The notes beneath the pieces were generated by a model. That model was not told the DNA's origin. It was given only the letters and a program-made list of their open reading frames with translations, and made no database searches. 64,000 bases of DNA from the NCBI GenBank assembly GCA_965229615.1, contig OZ245890.1:806001-870000 (forward strand), given 5' to 3'. The position numbers were made by a program, and so were the translations under genes. This document shows positions 17,244-25,685 of the stretch, piece after piece (positions within the stretch are counted from its first letter, which is position 1; the number at the start of each line of letters is the position of its first letter). The DNA is from G965229615 sp965229615 (GTDB lineage Bacteria > Pseudomonadota > Alphaproteobacteria > Rickettsiales > Midichloriaceae).

Positions 17244-18509
17244 ATGAACATAACAACTTTATACTCCAATATGCAGCCATCCCAAGACATAAAAGACAAA
17301 GTCCTCCCTCCAAAACTACAGAATTTGGTTGATGATATCAAAAATGGGGAAAAAATAAACCTCACGAAAGGTTATGATATAATTGAGCCTAAACAGGAAC
17401 TGATAAATGCAGTGCTTGCAACATCGGTTGCAGCATCAGATGGCGAGGGCACACCACAATATAGGAAACTATCAGAATACTATGACAATCTCATTATATA
17501 TTATAAGGCATCAAATAAACAGGAAGTTAAAGATAGCTATGACAACGAAGTGAAGGTTAATTTAGAGCAAAAGCGTAATGAAATACACAAACATCTGGAA
17601 TCTGTTGAGAAAATGCGTGCGGATGTTAATGAAACTGAAAGAGAAAATGTTAACATAGAACAATTCTGTGATAATCTTTTGAAGAAAACACCTCAAGAAA
17701 TACAAGACATTGAAAACAAAAGAGATAAGGCACTATCAGCAACCATAACACAAGCTGATATGACAAATGCTTTTACTGATCCAGAAACTGGCATTAAAGG
17801 TTTTGATGATCTGATGAAATTTGTAGGAGAACAAGCTCGAACAGTATTACGAAACAATGAATTCCAGAAGGATTTCAATAAAAAGGTTTTGGAAGTTATG
17901 GATGACAAAATGGATATGGCTCAGCTCACAACAGCATTACAACAGGATGTATATAGACACATTATGAATAATGAACAATCGAAAGTAGAATTCATGAGGC
18001 AAGTTGATAAAGTGTATGAAGATCATGTGAATAATATAAATACAAAAAGTGATGAACAAATAGTTGAGATTTTTAAAAATAATCCTGTAGATCCAGTGGT
18101 GTGGGACAAGCTAACTAATAATGTAGATGTTATGCTAGATGTAGATGTTATGCTAGATATAGTGCTAAATGCCGTTATAGGTAATAACAAAGAAATGAAA
18201 GGATTCATAGAAAAACAACCTTGTGGCAAGCAATGCATTGAGCTGTTTGAGCAGGTTGCTGAACATGTCAAAAAAGTCAATCCGAATTTGCAAAAGAACT
18301 TGGACGATAAAATTGTAGACTATCTCAATGAGACACCACACTTGATGGAAAAACTAAAGAATTTTTTGAATCAAATCATAGTTGCATTAAAAATTGGCGG
18401 CAGCAAAAAATTAAAAGAAAATTATCAGATGAAGAAACAGCATCGAAAGCAATTCACAGCTTGTGTCGAGAAACTTAGAAATACTCAAAAATCAGAAAGA
18501 TCAATGTGA
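17244..18509 (+). CDS. Unrecognised coiled-coil protein with a module-like C-terminus
   Basis: 421 residues, hydrophilic, Lys/Asp/Asn-rich, without signal peptide or membrane segment. Helical heptads run over most of its length (for example LEQKRNEIHKHLESVEKMRA). The end resembles, at low similarity, the C-terminal module of other unknowns here: VDYLNE, then KLKNFLNQIIVALKIGGSKK, then FTACVEKL, giving an aromatic start, a G-S-K-K-L core and a terminal C-V-E. It contains a DNA-level tandem duplication (18123-18158) repeating DVMLDV. It stands alone between the bc1 operon and icd, divergent from petC. Possible secreted effector; function unknown. Confidence 0.7.
   Translation: MNITTLYSNMQPSQDIKDKVLPPKLQNLVDDIKNGEKINLTKGYDIIEPKQELINAVLATSVAASDGEGTPQYRKLSEYYDNLIIYYKASNKQEVKDSYDNEVKVNLEQKRNEIHKHLESVEKMRADVNETERENVNIEQFCDNLLKKTPQEIQDIENKRDKALSATITQADMTNAFTDPETGIKGFDDLMKFVGEQARTVLRNNEFQKDFNKKVLEVMDDKMDMAQLTTALQQDVYRHIMNNEQSKVEFMRQVDKVYEDHVNNINTKSDEQIVEIFKNNPVDPVVWDKLTNNVDVMLDVDVMLDIVLNAVIGNNKEMKGFIEKQPCGKQCIELFEQVAEHVKKVNPNLQKNLDDKIVDYLNETPHLMEKLKNFLNQIIVALKIGGSKKLKENYQMKKQHRKQFTACVEKLRNTQKSERSM
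18123..18158 (+). repeat. 18-bp tandem duplication inside the 421-residue gene
   Basis: GTAGATGTTATGCTAGAT occurs twice in direct succession (18123-18140, 18141-18158). It keeps the frame and duplicates six residues (VDVMLD). Perfect identity points to a recent slippage event. Confidence 0.95.
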
Positions 18510-18539
18510 TCTCCTCCCATAGGGAGTTCAGCATCTAAC

Positions 18540-19994
18540 CTACTCTCCTTGTGCCTTACTGAAGCCATTTTTTGTATCATAGCTTGATAGGGTATTCACC
18601 ATAACAATTTCAAACTGTAGATCTGTGAGAATCTTCAATAGATCGATCACTGCAAGCTGTGCCAGTGCATTTTTTCCTATGAATCTTAATTGCAACATAT
18701 CAATATCCTGACTGATACCACACCAATCGCTGTTGCTATCGGACCATATTACTAAACCCTTATGGGCAATGAAGTGTAAATCCATATTGCTGAGTTTTCT
18801 ATTGATTGCATTGGCCACATCAACCAAAGATGAAAATCTCTTAATATCACGTATATATACATCATATCCTATAATTAAAACATCTTTATTTGTTACATTC
18901 ATAGCACTATACTGTCCCACTGAAGAACTGAAACTCTTGACATGTACAGGTTGTAGTGCTGTAGGTTTTTGCCCTAGATTTTGTATTATTACGTCTGTGA
19001 ATTCACTTGTTGAAACGAGTTTTCTACTGATGCCTTGATTGAACAAATCACCTGTATGTATACCTTGTTCTATAGTTGTCAACCAAGCATTTTCTATCAC
19101 ATTTGCATCATCATGCAAGTCCAAGTGCCTCAGCATCATAATAGCTGCACTTAACAACCCGGATGGGTTAGCTTTGTTCTGTCCTGCTATATCAGGCGCA
19201 GAACCATGTACTGCCTCAAACATTGCATACCCATCATTTCCTATATTTGCACTACCTGCTATGCCAACAGCACCTGCAGCCTCTGCAGCAATATCAGATA
19301 TAATATCACCATATAGATTAAGGGTCACTACAACATCAAAATCCTCTGGTTTACTTGCTATACGCGCTGATCCTATATCTATCAACATATGGTGTTTTTC
19401 TATCTCAGGATATTCAGCTGCAACCTCATCAAAAATTCTCGCAAACATCCCATCAGAGAGTTTCATAATATTGTTTTTTGTAAAGCATGTAACCTTTTTT
19501 CTACCATTGGATCTTGCATAATCAAATGCATGCCTTATTATCTTCTTTGAACCAGATTCCGATACAATCTTCATTGCAACATATGAATTCTGTGTTGCTT
19601 GATACTCTATGCCTGAATATAAATCCTCCTCATTTTCCCTTACAATGACAACATCCATGCTTTTTGCATTGCAACTGATGAATGGAGCATATGACCTAAC
19701 AGGACGTACATTTGCAAATAAGCCCAATGTTTTCCGCAATGTCACATTAATACTCTTATACCCTCCACCAAGTGGCGTTGTCATTGGACTTTTTAGCAGA
19801 ACTTTATTCCGTTTTATCTTCTCCCATGCAGTATCAGCTATACCTGTGATGCTACCACTTTGATAAACCTTCTCACCCGCTTTAATCACATCATATTTCA
19901 AACCCACATTTGCAGCACTTAATATTTTAAGTACAGAAGTCATTATTTCAGGACCTATACCATCACCGTATGCAACACATATTTCTTTCGTCAT
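18540..19994 (-). CDS. icd: Isocitrate dehydrogenase, long rickettsial type
   Basis: TCA-cycle enzyme that oxidises isocitrate to 2-oxoglutarate. The frame reaches a TTG at 20003, but the ATG at 19994 (MTKEICVAYGDGIGPEI) is the natural start. Core motifs are the substrate loop SINVTLRKTLGLFANVRPVR, IVRENEEDLYSGIEY, LNLYGDIISDIAAEAAG and the cofactor-site segment FEAVHGSAPDIAGQNKANP. After about residue 345 comes an extra domain of about 140 residues (GYDVYIRDIKRFSSLVDVAN and beyond), also known from the roughly 480-residue Icd of Rickettsia. NADP dependence is assumed from the family and not proved by visible residues. Confidence 0.93.
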   Translation of the reverse strand: MTKEICVAYGDGIGPEIMTSVLKILSAANVGLKYDVIKAGEKVYQSGSITGIADTAWEKIKRNKVLLKSPMTTPLGGGYKSINVTLRKTLGLFANVRPVRSYAPFISCNAKSMDVVIVRENEEDLYSGIEYQATQNSYVAMKIVSESGSKKIIRHAFDYARSNGRKKVTCFTKNNIMKLSDGMFARIFDEVAAEYPEIEKHHMLIDIGSARIASKPEDFDVVVTLNLYGDIISDIAAEAAGAVGIAGSANIGNDGYAMFEAVHGSAPDIAGQNKANPSGLLSAAIMMLRHLDLHDDANVIENAWLTTIEQGIHTGDLFNQGISRKLVSTSEFTDVIIQNLGQKPTALQPVHVKSFSSSVGQYSAMNVTNKDVLIIGYDVYIRDIKRFSSLVDVANAINRKLSNMDLHFIAHKGLVIWSDSNSDWCGISQDIDMLQLRFIGKNALAQLAVIDLLKILTDLQFEIVMVNTLSSYDTKNGFSKAQGE

Positions 19995-20001
19995 GTTGTT
20001 C

Positions 20002-20092
20002 AATCATTAGTTCATGCTCACCAATGAATTGTAACATACGCATTGTACTTGATACAACTACAAAGCACTTTTTCTACATAGGGCCTATATAT
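20002..20092. repeat. Dispersed repeat, copy A (between icd and pgeF)
   Basis: Two parts. Bases 20002-20038 contain ACCAATGAATTGTAACATA, shared almost exactly with copy C at 51446-51483. Bases 20011-20092 align over their length, at lower identity, with copy B at 20774-20853; the shared blocks include CTTGATA, AACTA, CACATAG/TACATAG and CCTAT. Copy A covers the last codons and stop of pgeF. Confidence 0.65.
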
Positions 20093-20745
20093 GAAATCTG
20101 TCTTTGATGAGGTAGTAACATTCCACCATTTTTGAAAGCATACCTATAGCTGAAAAAATCCTCATTGTTAGTAAATGTATCAATTGCAATGTCCTCTATT
20201 CTCCCAATATTGAGTCTATGCATAATACTTTTACAGTATTCAGATAGATCAAAGATATACCTTTTCTTACCATCATCCGATAATATAACTTCTTCAAAAA
20301 ACAATTTTGCACCATCATCAACACTACAGAATGTACTATAAACATCTTCACCAACTTCATAGGAATTTTTTTTGATACATGGTCCGATAACTGCAATTGT
20401 TGTGCTATTACTACCACCAATCTTACACATGTACTCCACAGTATTTTGGATGATGCCAGATGCTGCCCCCCTCCACCCTGCATGCACAGACCCAATAATG
20501 TTATTTCGTTCATCATACAAAAGTATTGGTATACAGTCTGCAGTAACTATACCAAGTTTTATATCTGGCACTTTTGTCACCAAGGCATCAGCCTCAACCT
20601 CTGTAGTTTTGTCATTAATGTCATCAACATATATACATTTGTTTGAATGTATTTGCTTGACCATTTTCAATGTGAAATCATGTTGTATTACAGTTTTTTT
20701 ATTTCCAAAAAGATGCTCTATTTTATTCAGCGCTTCGTGTTGCAT
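20074..20745 (-). CDS. pgeF: PgeF/YfiH family (laccase-domain) protein, short N-terminus
   Basis: Family of zinc-dependent enzymes with reported peptidoglycan-editing and purine-nucleoside activities. The metal-site motifs are present: VKQIHS, TADCIPILLYD, HAGWRGAASGI (His/Cys/His) and FFSYRYAFKNGGM near the end. Only about 28 residues precede VKQIHS, against about 65-70 in E. coli YfiH, so the usual N-terminal segment with the TR-x-GG-S motif is missing; an in-frame stop lies about 9 bp upstream of the ATG. Copies of a repeat lie at both ends of the gene. It may be N-terminally truncated or use a divergent front. Confidence 0.8.
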   Translation of the reverse strand: MQHEALNKIEHLFGNKKTVIQHDFTLKMVKQIHSNKCIYVDDINDKTTEVEADALVTKVPDIKLGIVTADCIPILLYDERNNIIGSVHAGWRGAASGIIQNTVEYMCKIGGSNSTTIAVIGPCIKKNSYEVGEDVYSTFCSVDDGAKLFFEEVILSDDGKKRYIFDLSEYCKSIMHRLNIGRIEDIAIDTFTNNEDFFSYRYAFKNGGMLLPHQRQISYIGPM

Positions 20746-20773
20746 ACAATATCAATATATATTGTCTATATTT

Positions 20774-20853
20774 AGTTCATAGTCTATCGGTAAATAGTAA
20801 TATATTCAATGCACTTGATATAACTATAAAACGTTTTTTCCACATAGACCCTA
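20774..20853. repeat. Dispersed repeat, copy B (upstream of pgeF)
   Basis: Starts AGTTCATAGTCTATCGG and continues to CCACATAGACCCTATC. It aligns in direct orientation with copy A (20011-20092) with many substitutions but nearly constant length. It resembles the 3' end and trailer of pgeF without its coding sense, as if left by a duplication. Confidence 0.5.
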
Positions 20854-20889
20854 TCTTTTGAAAACACAGTTACAGTCATAGTTATTGTG

Positions 20890-20917
20890 TTGAATAATGC
20901 GAAAGCTATGATAGAAT
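20890..20917 (+). promoter_or_regulatory. Candidate promoter of tRNA-Thr
   Basis: TTGAAT (20890-20895), a 16-bp spacer, and TAGAAT (20912-20917) end 26 bp before the mature tRNA 5' end. Both hexamers match the sigma-70 consensus at four to five positions. Confidence 0.45.
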
Positions 20918-20943
20918 GGTGTGTCTTGAACGTTCATACTATA

Positions 20944-21018
20944 GCCAGAATAGCACAGCGGTAGTGCAACTGATTCGTAATCAGTAGGTCGGAGGTTCAA
21001 TTCCTCTTTCTGGCACCA
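20944..21018 (+). tRNA. tRNA-Thr (anticodon CGU), CCA encoded
   Basis: Acceptor stem GCCAGAA (20944-20950) pairs with TTCTGGC (21008-21014), then discriminator A and CCA (21016-21018). The anticodon stem ACTGA/TCAGT encloses TTCGTAA, giving CGT, which reads ACG threonine codons. The T-arm contains GGTTCAATTCC. It is followed after 124 bp by mreB on the same strand. Confidence 0.95.
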
Positions 21019-21142
21019 TCTAATGTCAACAGACTACTTCTTATAAAACACAAACACATTATTGCAAATCATACGTTTTTACTATATTCGATATAAACAT
21101 GAATTGTAGACTACATATCTAAAAAATAACAAGTAAAAGAAC

Positions 21143-22186
21143 ATGTTTTCATCGATACTAGGTATGATGTCAAGTGACATGGCTATAGACCTAGGCACAG
21201 CTAATACTCTTGTGTATGTTCCAAAGCGAGGCATTGTCCTAAATGAGCCATCAGTTGTTGCTCTCGTAAGCTATAAAGGTGGGTTGATTCCTTACGCATT
21301 TGGACAACAGGCAAAGATGATGTTAGGGAAGACTCCAGCAGACATTACAGCCGTACGCCCAATGAAAGATGGTGTTATAGCGGATTTTAAAGGTGCTGAG
21401 GAAATGATCAAATATTTTATAGGAGTTGTTCATAAGAGAAGAGCATTTTTTGCAAGGCCTATGGTTGTTGTGTGTGTGCCATCTGGTTCAACACCAGTTG
21501 AACGTCGTGCAATACAAGATGCAGTTGAAAGTGCTGGTGCAAGAGAAGTGTACTTGATAGAGGAGCCAATGGCTGCAGCAATAGGTGCAAATTTACCTGT
21601 TATAGAGCCGACAGGTTCAATGGTTGTAGATATAGGAGGAGGGACAACAGAAGTTGGTATGATATCACTAGGTGGTATAGTGCAAGCAAAATCCATTAGA
21701 ATAGGTGGTGATACAATGGATGAAGCAATCATGGCATATGTGAAAAAACACTATAACTTACTCATAGGTGAAAGCACAGCAGAAAAAATAAAACATGGAA
21801 TTGGAACAGCATATAGCAAAAAAAATAGTCCAGAAAAAACGATGGAAGTCAGAGGTAGAGATTTAGTAACAGGTGTACCAAAGGCAATAACACTCAGTGA
21901 TGCAAAAATTGTTGATAGCATAATTGAACCTATAAATCACATCATAGCAGCAGTCAAGGGAGTACTAGAAAACTCTCCCCCTGAATTATCTGCTGATATA
22001 GTAGATCGTGGAATCATATTAACTGGTGGAGGAGCAATGCTTAATGGTATAGACAGAGTTATAAGTGAGGCAACAGGATTACAAACTTATGTTGCAGATG
22101 AACCATTGCATTCCGTTGTGTTAGGTACTGGGAAAGTTCTAGATAATTTCAAACAATTAAAACATGTCCTGTTCAGACAAGACTAA
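21143..22186 (+). CDS. mreB: Rod-shape actin homologue MreB
   Basis: Bacterial actin that guides lateral wall synthesis. The 347-residue protein shows phosphate 1 (MAIDLGTANTLVYV), the connect/phosphate 2 region (MVVDIGGGTTEVGMISLGG), the EEPMAAAIGA segment, and the adenosine motif (IILTGGGAMLNGIDRVI). Length and order are normal. No mreC follows; downstream lies the convergent 628-residue unknown, ending 57 bp away. With ftsW and murE it indicates that some peptidoglycan synthesis is kept. Confidence 0.97.
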   Translation: MFSSILGMMSSDMAIDLGTANTLVYVPKRGIVLNEPSVVALVSYKGGLIPYAFGQQAKMMLGKTPADITAVRPMKDGVIADFKGAEEMIKYFIGVVHKRRAFFARPMVVVCVPSGSTPVERRAIQDAVESAGAREVYLIEEPMAAAIGANLPVIEPTGSMVVDIGGGTTEVGMISLGGIVQAKSIRIGGDTMDEAIMAYVKKHYNLLIGESTAEKIKHGIGTAYSKKNSPEKTMEVRGRDLVTGVPKAITLSDAKIVDSIIEPINHIIAAVKGVLENSPPELSADIVDRGIILTGGGAMLNGIDRVISEATGLQTYVADEPLHSVVLGTGKVLDNFKQLKHVLFRQD

Positions 22187-22207
22187 TTATATTAGTGACA
22201 CAACCAC

Positions 22208-22476
22208 AGACAACAGCATTGTGTTGTCATGGTATTGTGTGTTTAGAGGGCAGCTGCTATTTTTTGTGCCTTGTTAGCAATCACTTCAGCACATCGTTCT
22301 GCAACACATTCCTGCCATCTTTGTGCCTTCTGTTCTTCACTGCCAAATAACTTATCCTTTGTTCCCATAATGTATGCTTGTACAGCTACAATGAATCTAC
22401 ATACTGCTGCAACAAATCCCTTTTCATCACAACTGATATATCTATCAAATAGTTTTTCAGCAGCTTCTCTGATTTT
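22208..22476. repeat. Inverted repeat, left inner arm (269 bp)
   Basis: Read base by base, this segment is the reverse complement of 26055-26323 with only two differences (opposite 26128 and 26131). It covers the last 78 codons of the 628-residue gene, the stop, and a trailer with the hairpin GACAACA/TGTTGTC (22209-22215 and 22222-22228). Beyond 22208 similarity stops abruptly. Confidence 0.97.
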
Positions 22477-24129
22477 GGCTTGTTTTTCTTCATCATCTTC
22501 ATTGACAAGTTCAACAATGCTATTAGTAAAGTTAGTTTTCGCTTGCGCTACATTTTCCGCACTAGCACAAGCATTTTGAGCATTTTGTACTATTTCCTTG
22601 ATGACCACGTCATCCAGCCTGACCTCAAGCTCATTAATTACAATCCTTCTATTACCACCTTGTAACAGACGATCTCCACTGTTTTCAACACATGACCTAC
22701 CACTTTTTTCTATATTACCAACAAGATTGTTATCATCATTTTGTAATTGAGAACAACTTCGACGCCTCTCTCTGTTTCTAGCAAACGACACACTCTTTAC
22801 TTCTATGTTATCAGAAGGCTTTCTATCTGGACGAACTTCATGATCATCATGAACTTCAAAATTCCTATCTTCATGATTGGAACTTTGATTCACTTGACGA
22901 TCCTCATCATCTTTTTCTTCATCACTATGATTCTCAGGCCTTAGATTTCCTTTATCTTTAAAATTTTTAGCATCAAAAGGCTCGCTATCGCTTTCCGTAC
23001 CATCATCTTGTTTACCGCCTTCATTACCGCGATCCCCATTCCTCTCACTGTTTTGTTCATGATTATCATCTTGCTCATCAACAGGCTTTTTTATCATAAC
23101 GTATTGCGGTTGCGCATTAAATATACCATCCTCTTGATCTTCATTCTCGCTGCTATCATTAGAAAACTTTCTCATATTCTTTCTACTCTGCTTGTTGAAT
23201 TTATCACACCCATCATAAATTTCCTCCATGATACCATCAATACTACTTTCATCCAGCTCCCCAAAATTCAGTTTAATACCATTATCATTCGAGTAATTTC
23301 CAACTACAGAGATTTTTTTATCTTTTGTTGGCGCATGTAGCTCACCTTGTTTAATCAACCCTCCAACCACTTCATCTATATCTTTTAAACAAGGCGCTGA
23401 TAGAAATTCCAATACTCTGTTTTTAAATACATAATCTATTATCTTAGAGATATTTGGAAACTCCTCACCTTCCAACTCTTTCCATCTTGCTATGAGTTGT
23501 TGCAGTAAAGATTTTTCATACTGCGATTTATAATTATAATTATCGTATTCTTCTAAGCATTGATCACATTCTATCAATATATTTCTCGCTTCTGTCTCAT
23601 TTTCAAATGACTCCAATTTCTCTCCAATCTTATCATGATTAAGTTTGTTATACATCTCGATGAACTTAGATTTGACATCATCATCACTATTTTCTCCATT
23701 ATGAAATTTGAACTCATGTTGAATTTTGTATTCATTAATAAGTTTATTAAGATAATCTATATTATCTATTTCTTTAACACCCCCATCAACCAATTTTATT
23801 ACAGCATTGTTGATTCCTAGTATATCATATCTTTTAGCATACATATGTTCAAGTTCCATACAACTAGGTGATACTGTCATAAGACACGACTTCAACGCAT
23901 TATTGATATTGTTTTTAGAATTTTGATATGTATCTGGTATATCTTCGATAGCTTTATTGTAAAGCCCTACTACATTAACAAATGCTTCACACTCTGCGAT
24001 TGCATTTTCATAGTCTTGCACTATTGCTGTACATGATTGTTTACCACGTTCAATCTCATCCTGCACCCACGTAACCAATTCCTTATTTATTGCAAGATTT
24101 ACAGGACTATTAATATCATGATCTTCCAT
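22243..24129 (-). CDS. 628-residue unknown with acidic linker and C-terminal CR/KDK module
   Basis: Function unknown. The start at 24129 is preceded by GAGGGAAG. Residues 1-300 are helical, without signal peptide or membrane segment (MEDHDINSPVNLAINKELVT at the front). Residues about 315-450 are a low-complexity acidic/Asn/His/Arg linker (KDDEDRQVNQSSNHEDRNFE). From about 505, a helical part leads to the module: LFDRYISCDEKG, VCRFIVAVQAYIMGTKDKLF, then WQECVAERCAEVIANKAQ and a hydrophobic end IAAAL. The first 17 residues and the last 110 or so recur in the 218-residue gene on the other side of prfA. The layout suggests a secreted or host-directed protein, but no secretion signal was tested. 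Confidence 0.75.
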   Translation of the reverse strand: MEDHDINSPVNLAINKELVTWVQDEIERGKQSCTAIVQDYENAIAECEAFVNVVGLYNKAIEDIPDTYQNSKNNINNALKSCLMTVSPSCMELEHMYAKRYDILGINNAVIKLVDGGVKEIDNIDYLNKLINEYKIQHEFKFHNGENSDDDVKSKFIEMYNKLNHDKIGEKLESFENETEARNILIECDQCLEEYDNYNYKSQYEKSLLQQLIARWKELEGEEFPNISKIIDYVFKNRVLEFLSAPCLKDIDEVVGGLIKQGELHAPTKDKKISVVGNYSNDNGIKLNFGELDESSIDGIMEEIYDGCDKFNKQSRKNMRKFSNDSSENEDQEDGIFNAQPQYVMIKKPVDEQDDNHEQNSERNGDRGNEGGKQDDGTESDSEPFDAKNFKDKGNLRPENHSDEEKDDEDRQVNQSSNHEDRNFEVHDDHEVRPDRKPSDNIEVKSVSFARNRERRRSCSQLQNDDNNLVGNIEKSGRSCVENSGDRLLQGGNRRIVINELEVRLDDVVIKEIVQNAQNACASAENVAQAKTNFTNSIVELVNEDDEEKQAKIREAAEKLFDRYISCDEKGFVAAVCRFIVAVQAYIMGTKDKLFGSEEQKAQRWQECVAERCAEVIANKAQKIAAAL

Positions 24130-24211
24130 CTTCCCTCTTATTTGATTTTGTTAATTTATTTTTATGCCACAAACAACATACTACAGATCAAATGTTACAG
24201 GAATATTAAAG
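24076..24211. repeat. Inverted repeat, left outer arm (upstream and first codons)
   Basis: Reverse complement matches 25551-25685 over about 135 bp with scattered differences. It covers CTTTAATATT, GTAACATTTGATCTGTAGTA, TGTGGCA-AAAATAAATTAAC, the ribosome-binding region and the first 17 codons of both family genes (shared AATCTTGCAATAAATAAGGA). Both copies thus share promoter, leader and N-terminus. The remaining spacer up to prfA (24212-24436) is AT-rich and shows no further gene. Confidence 0.92.
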
Positions 24212-24436
24212 TCTTGTACAACCTTCGTTAGAGCATATGCTGTGACATTTATACGATGATCTGTGGTTTATACAACTTAGCATATACAAATCATATATGT
24301 AATGATCAACTATTTATATAGTAATAGCTATCAAAATACTTAGTTATTTGCTAAAATCCTATTCCTGGAAAGATTTTAATGTAGTATAAATTGAGATGAT
24401 GAATATTTATCAACTATAAATATAAACATATTAAAT

Positions 24437-25519
24437 ATGTCCTTTGATCAAAGGTTGGAAAAAATAATAGAGAGATATCATAATCTGAATGACTGCTTAT
24501 CTGATATATCGACACTCGATAGAAATGAATTGGCAAAACTCGCTAAGGAGCAGGCTGATCTTGAAAAAGTAGCTATCATAGCACAAAAGTATAAAGCAAA
24601 ATGCAATGAATACAATGCATTACAAGAAATCATTGATGATAAGACTGCTGATCAAGACCTTCGTTCTATGGCAATTGATGACATTGGTAGTGTCAAGGAT
24701 GCAATGGAGAGGTTGTCCCATGAGATTAGAATACTACTCTTACCAAAAGATGTTAATGATGATAAGGATGCAATACTTGAAATCAGAGCTGGTACCGGTG
24801 GTGAGGAAGCAGCGTTATTTGTAGCTGTACTATTGCAGATGTATATGAGATATGCTGAAAAAAAAGGCTGGAAATTTGAATTGATATCTGCAATGGAAAC
24901 TGGTCTACATGGTTATAAGGAGGTGCTGGCTTCAATTAGTGGAAACGGTGCTTTTGCAAGACTCAAATTCGAATCTGGTGTGCATAGAGTGCAGCGCATT
25001 CCTGAAACTGAGTCTAGTGGTAGGATACATACATCAGCAGCAACAGTAGCAGTGTTACCAGCTGTTGAGGATGTTGATGTACACATAGATGAGAAAGATC
25101 TAAGGATAGATGTATATCGCTCAAGTGGTGCTGGTGGACAGCACGTTAACACCACAGACAGTGCAGTTAGGGTTACTCATATTCCAACTAATACTGTTGT
25201 ATGTGTGCAAGATTGTAGATCACAACACAAAAACAAGGAGAAGGCTATGCAAATACTTAGATCTAGAGTTTATGAAGCTGAAACAGCAAAACAAGCATCA
25301 GAAAGATCAGCAATGAAAAAAACGCAGGTTGGTAGTGGTGATAGATCTGAAAGGATTCGCACATATAATTATCCGCAAGGCAGGATTACAGATCATCGTA
25401 TAAATGTCACAGCATATGCTCTAACGAAGGTTATACAAGATGGTGATATAGATGACTTTATTGAAAGATTAATAGCTGATGATCAATCAGCCAAATTAGC
25501 ACACATTGAGGAAAATTGA
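24437..25519 (+). CDS. prfA: Peptide chain release factor 1
   Basis: Recognises UAA/UAG stop codons and triggers peptide release. The 360 residues include the GGQ loop (SSGAGGQHVNTTDSAVRVTH) and the anticodon-like region in PETESSGRIHTSAATVAVLP (P-x-T of RF1, not the SPF of RF2), plus IRTYNYPQGRITDHRI. Full length. It is flanked on both sides by inverted copies of a family gene; no hemK/prmC lies downstream, where it is often found. Confidence 0.96.
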   Translation: MSFDQRLEKIIERYHNLNDCLSDISTLDRNELAKLAKEQADLEKVAIIAQKYKAKCNEYNALQEIIDDKTADQDLRSMAIDDIGSVKDAMERLSHEIRILLLPKDVNDDKDAILEIRAGTGGEEAALFVAVLLQMYMRYAEKKGWKFELISAMETGLHGYKEVLASISGNGAFARLKFESGVHRVQRIPETESSGRIHTSAATVAVLPAVEDVDVHIDEKDLRIDVYRSSGAGGQHVNTTDSAVRVTHIPTNTVVCVQDCRSQHKNKEKAMQILRSRVYEAETAKQASERSAMKKTQVGSGDRSERIRTYNYPQGRITDHRINVTAYALTKVIQDGDIDDFIERLIADDQSAKLAHIEEN

Positions 25520-25550
25520 GTTACAAATTAAAGATTGCATTTTTTTCACT

Positions 25551-25685
25551 CTTTAATATTTCCGTAACATTTGATCTGTAGTATGTTGTTTGTGGCACAA
25601 AAATAAATTAACAAAATAAATAAGAGAGAAAATGGAAAATTCTGATATGGGTAGTCCTAGAAATCTTGCAATAAATAAGGAATTG
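25551..25685. repeat. Inverted repeat, right outer arm
   Basis: Partner of 24076-24211. It covers the leader and first 17-18 codons of the 218-residue gene. Differences are few (for example CCTG against TCCG, GGCATA against GGCACA, one base fewer near AAAATAAATAAG). Confidence 0.92.

Noticed and set aside
22271..22579. 102-codon plus-strand frame and its near twin at 25955-26260
   Set aside because: Both are antisense shadows of the module; they look conserved only because the DNA arms are nearly identical.
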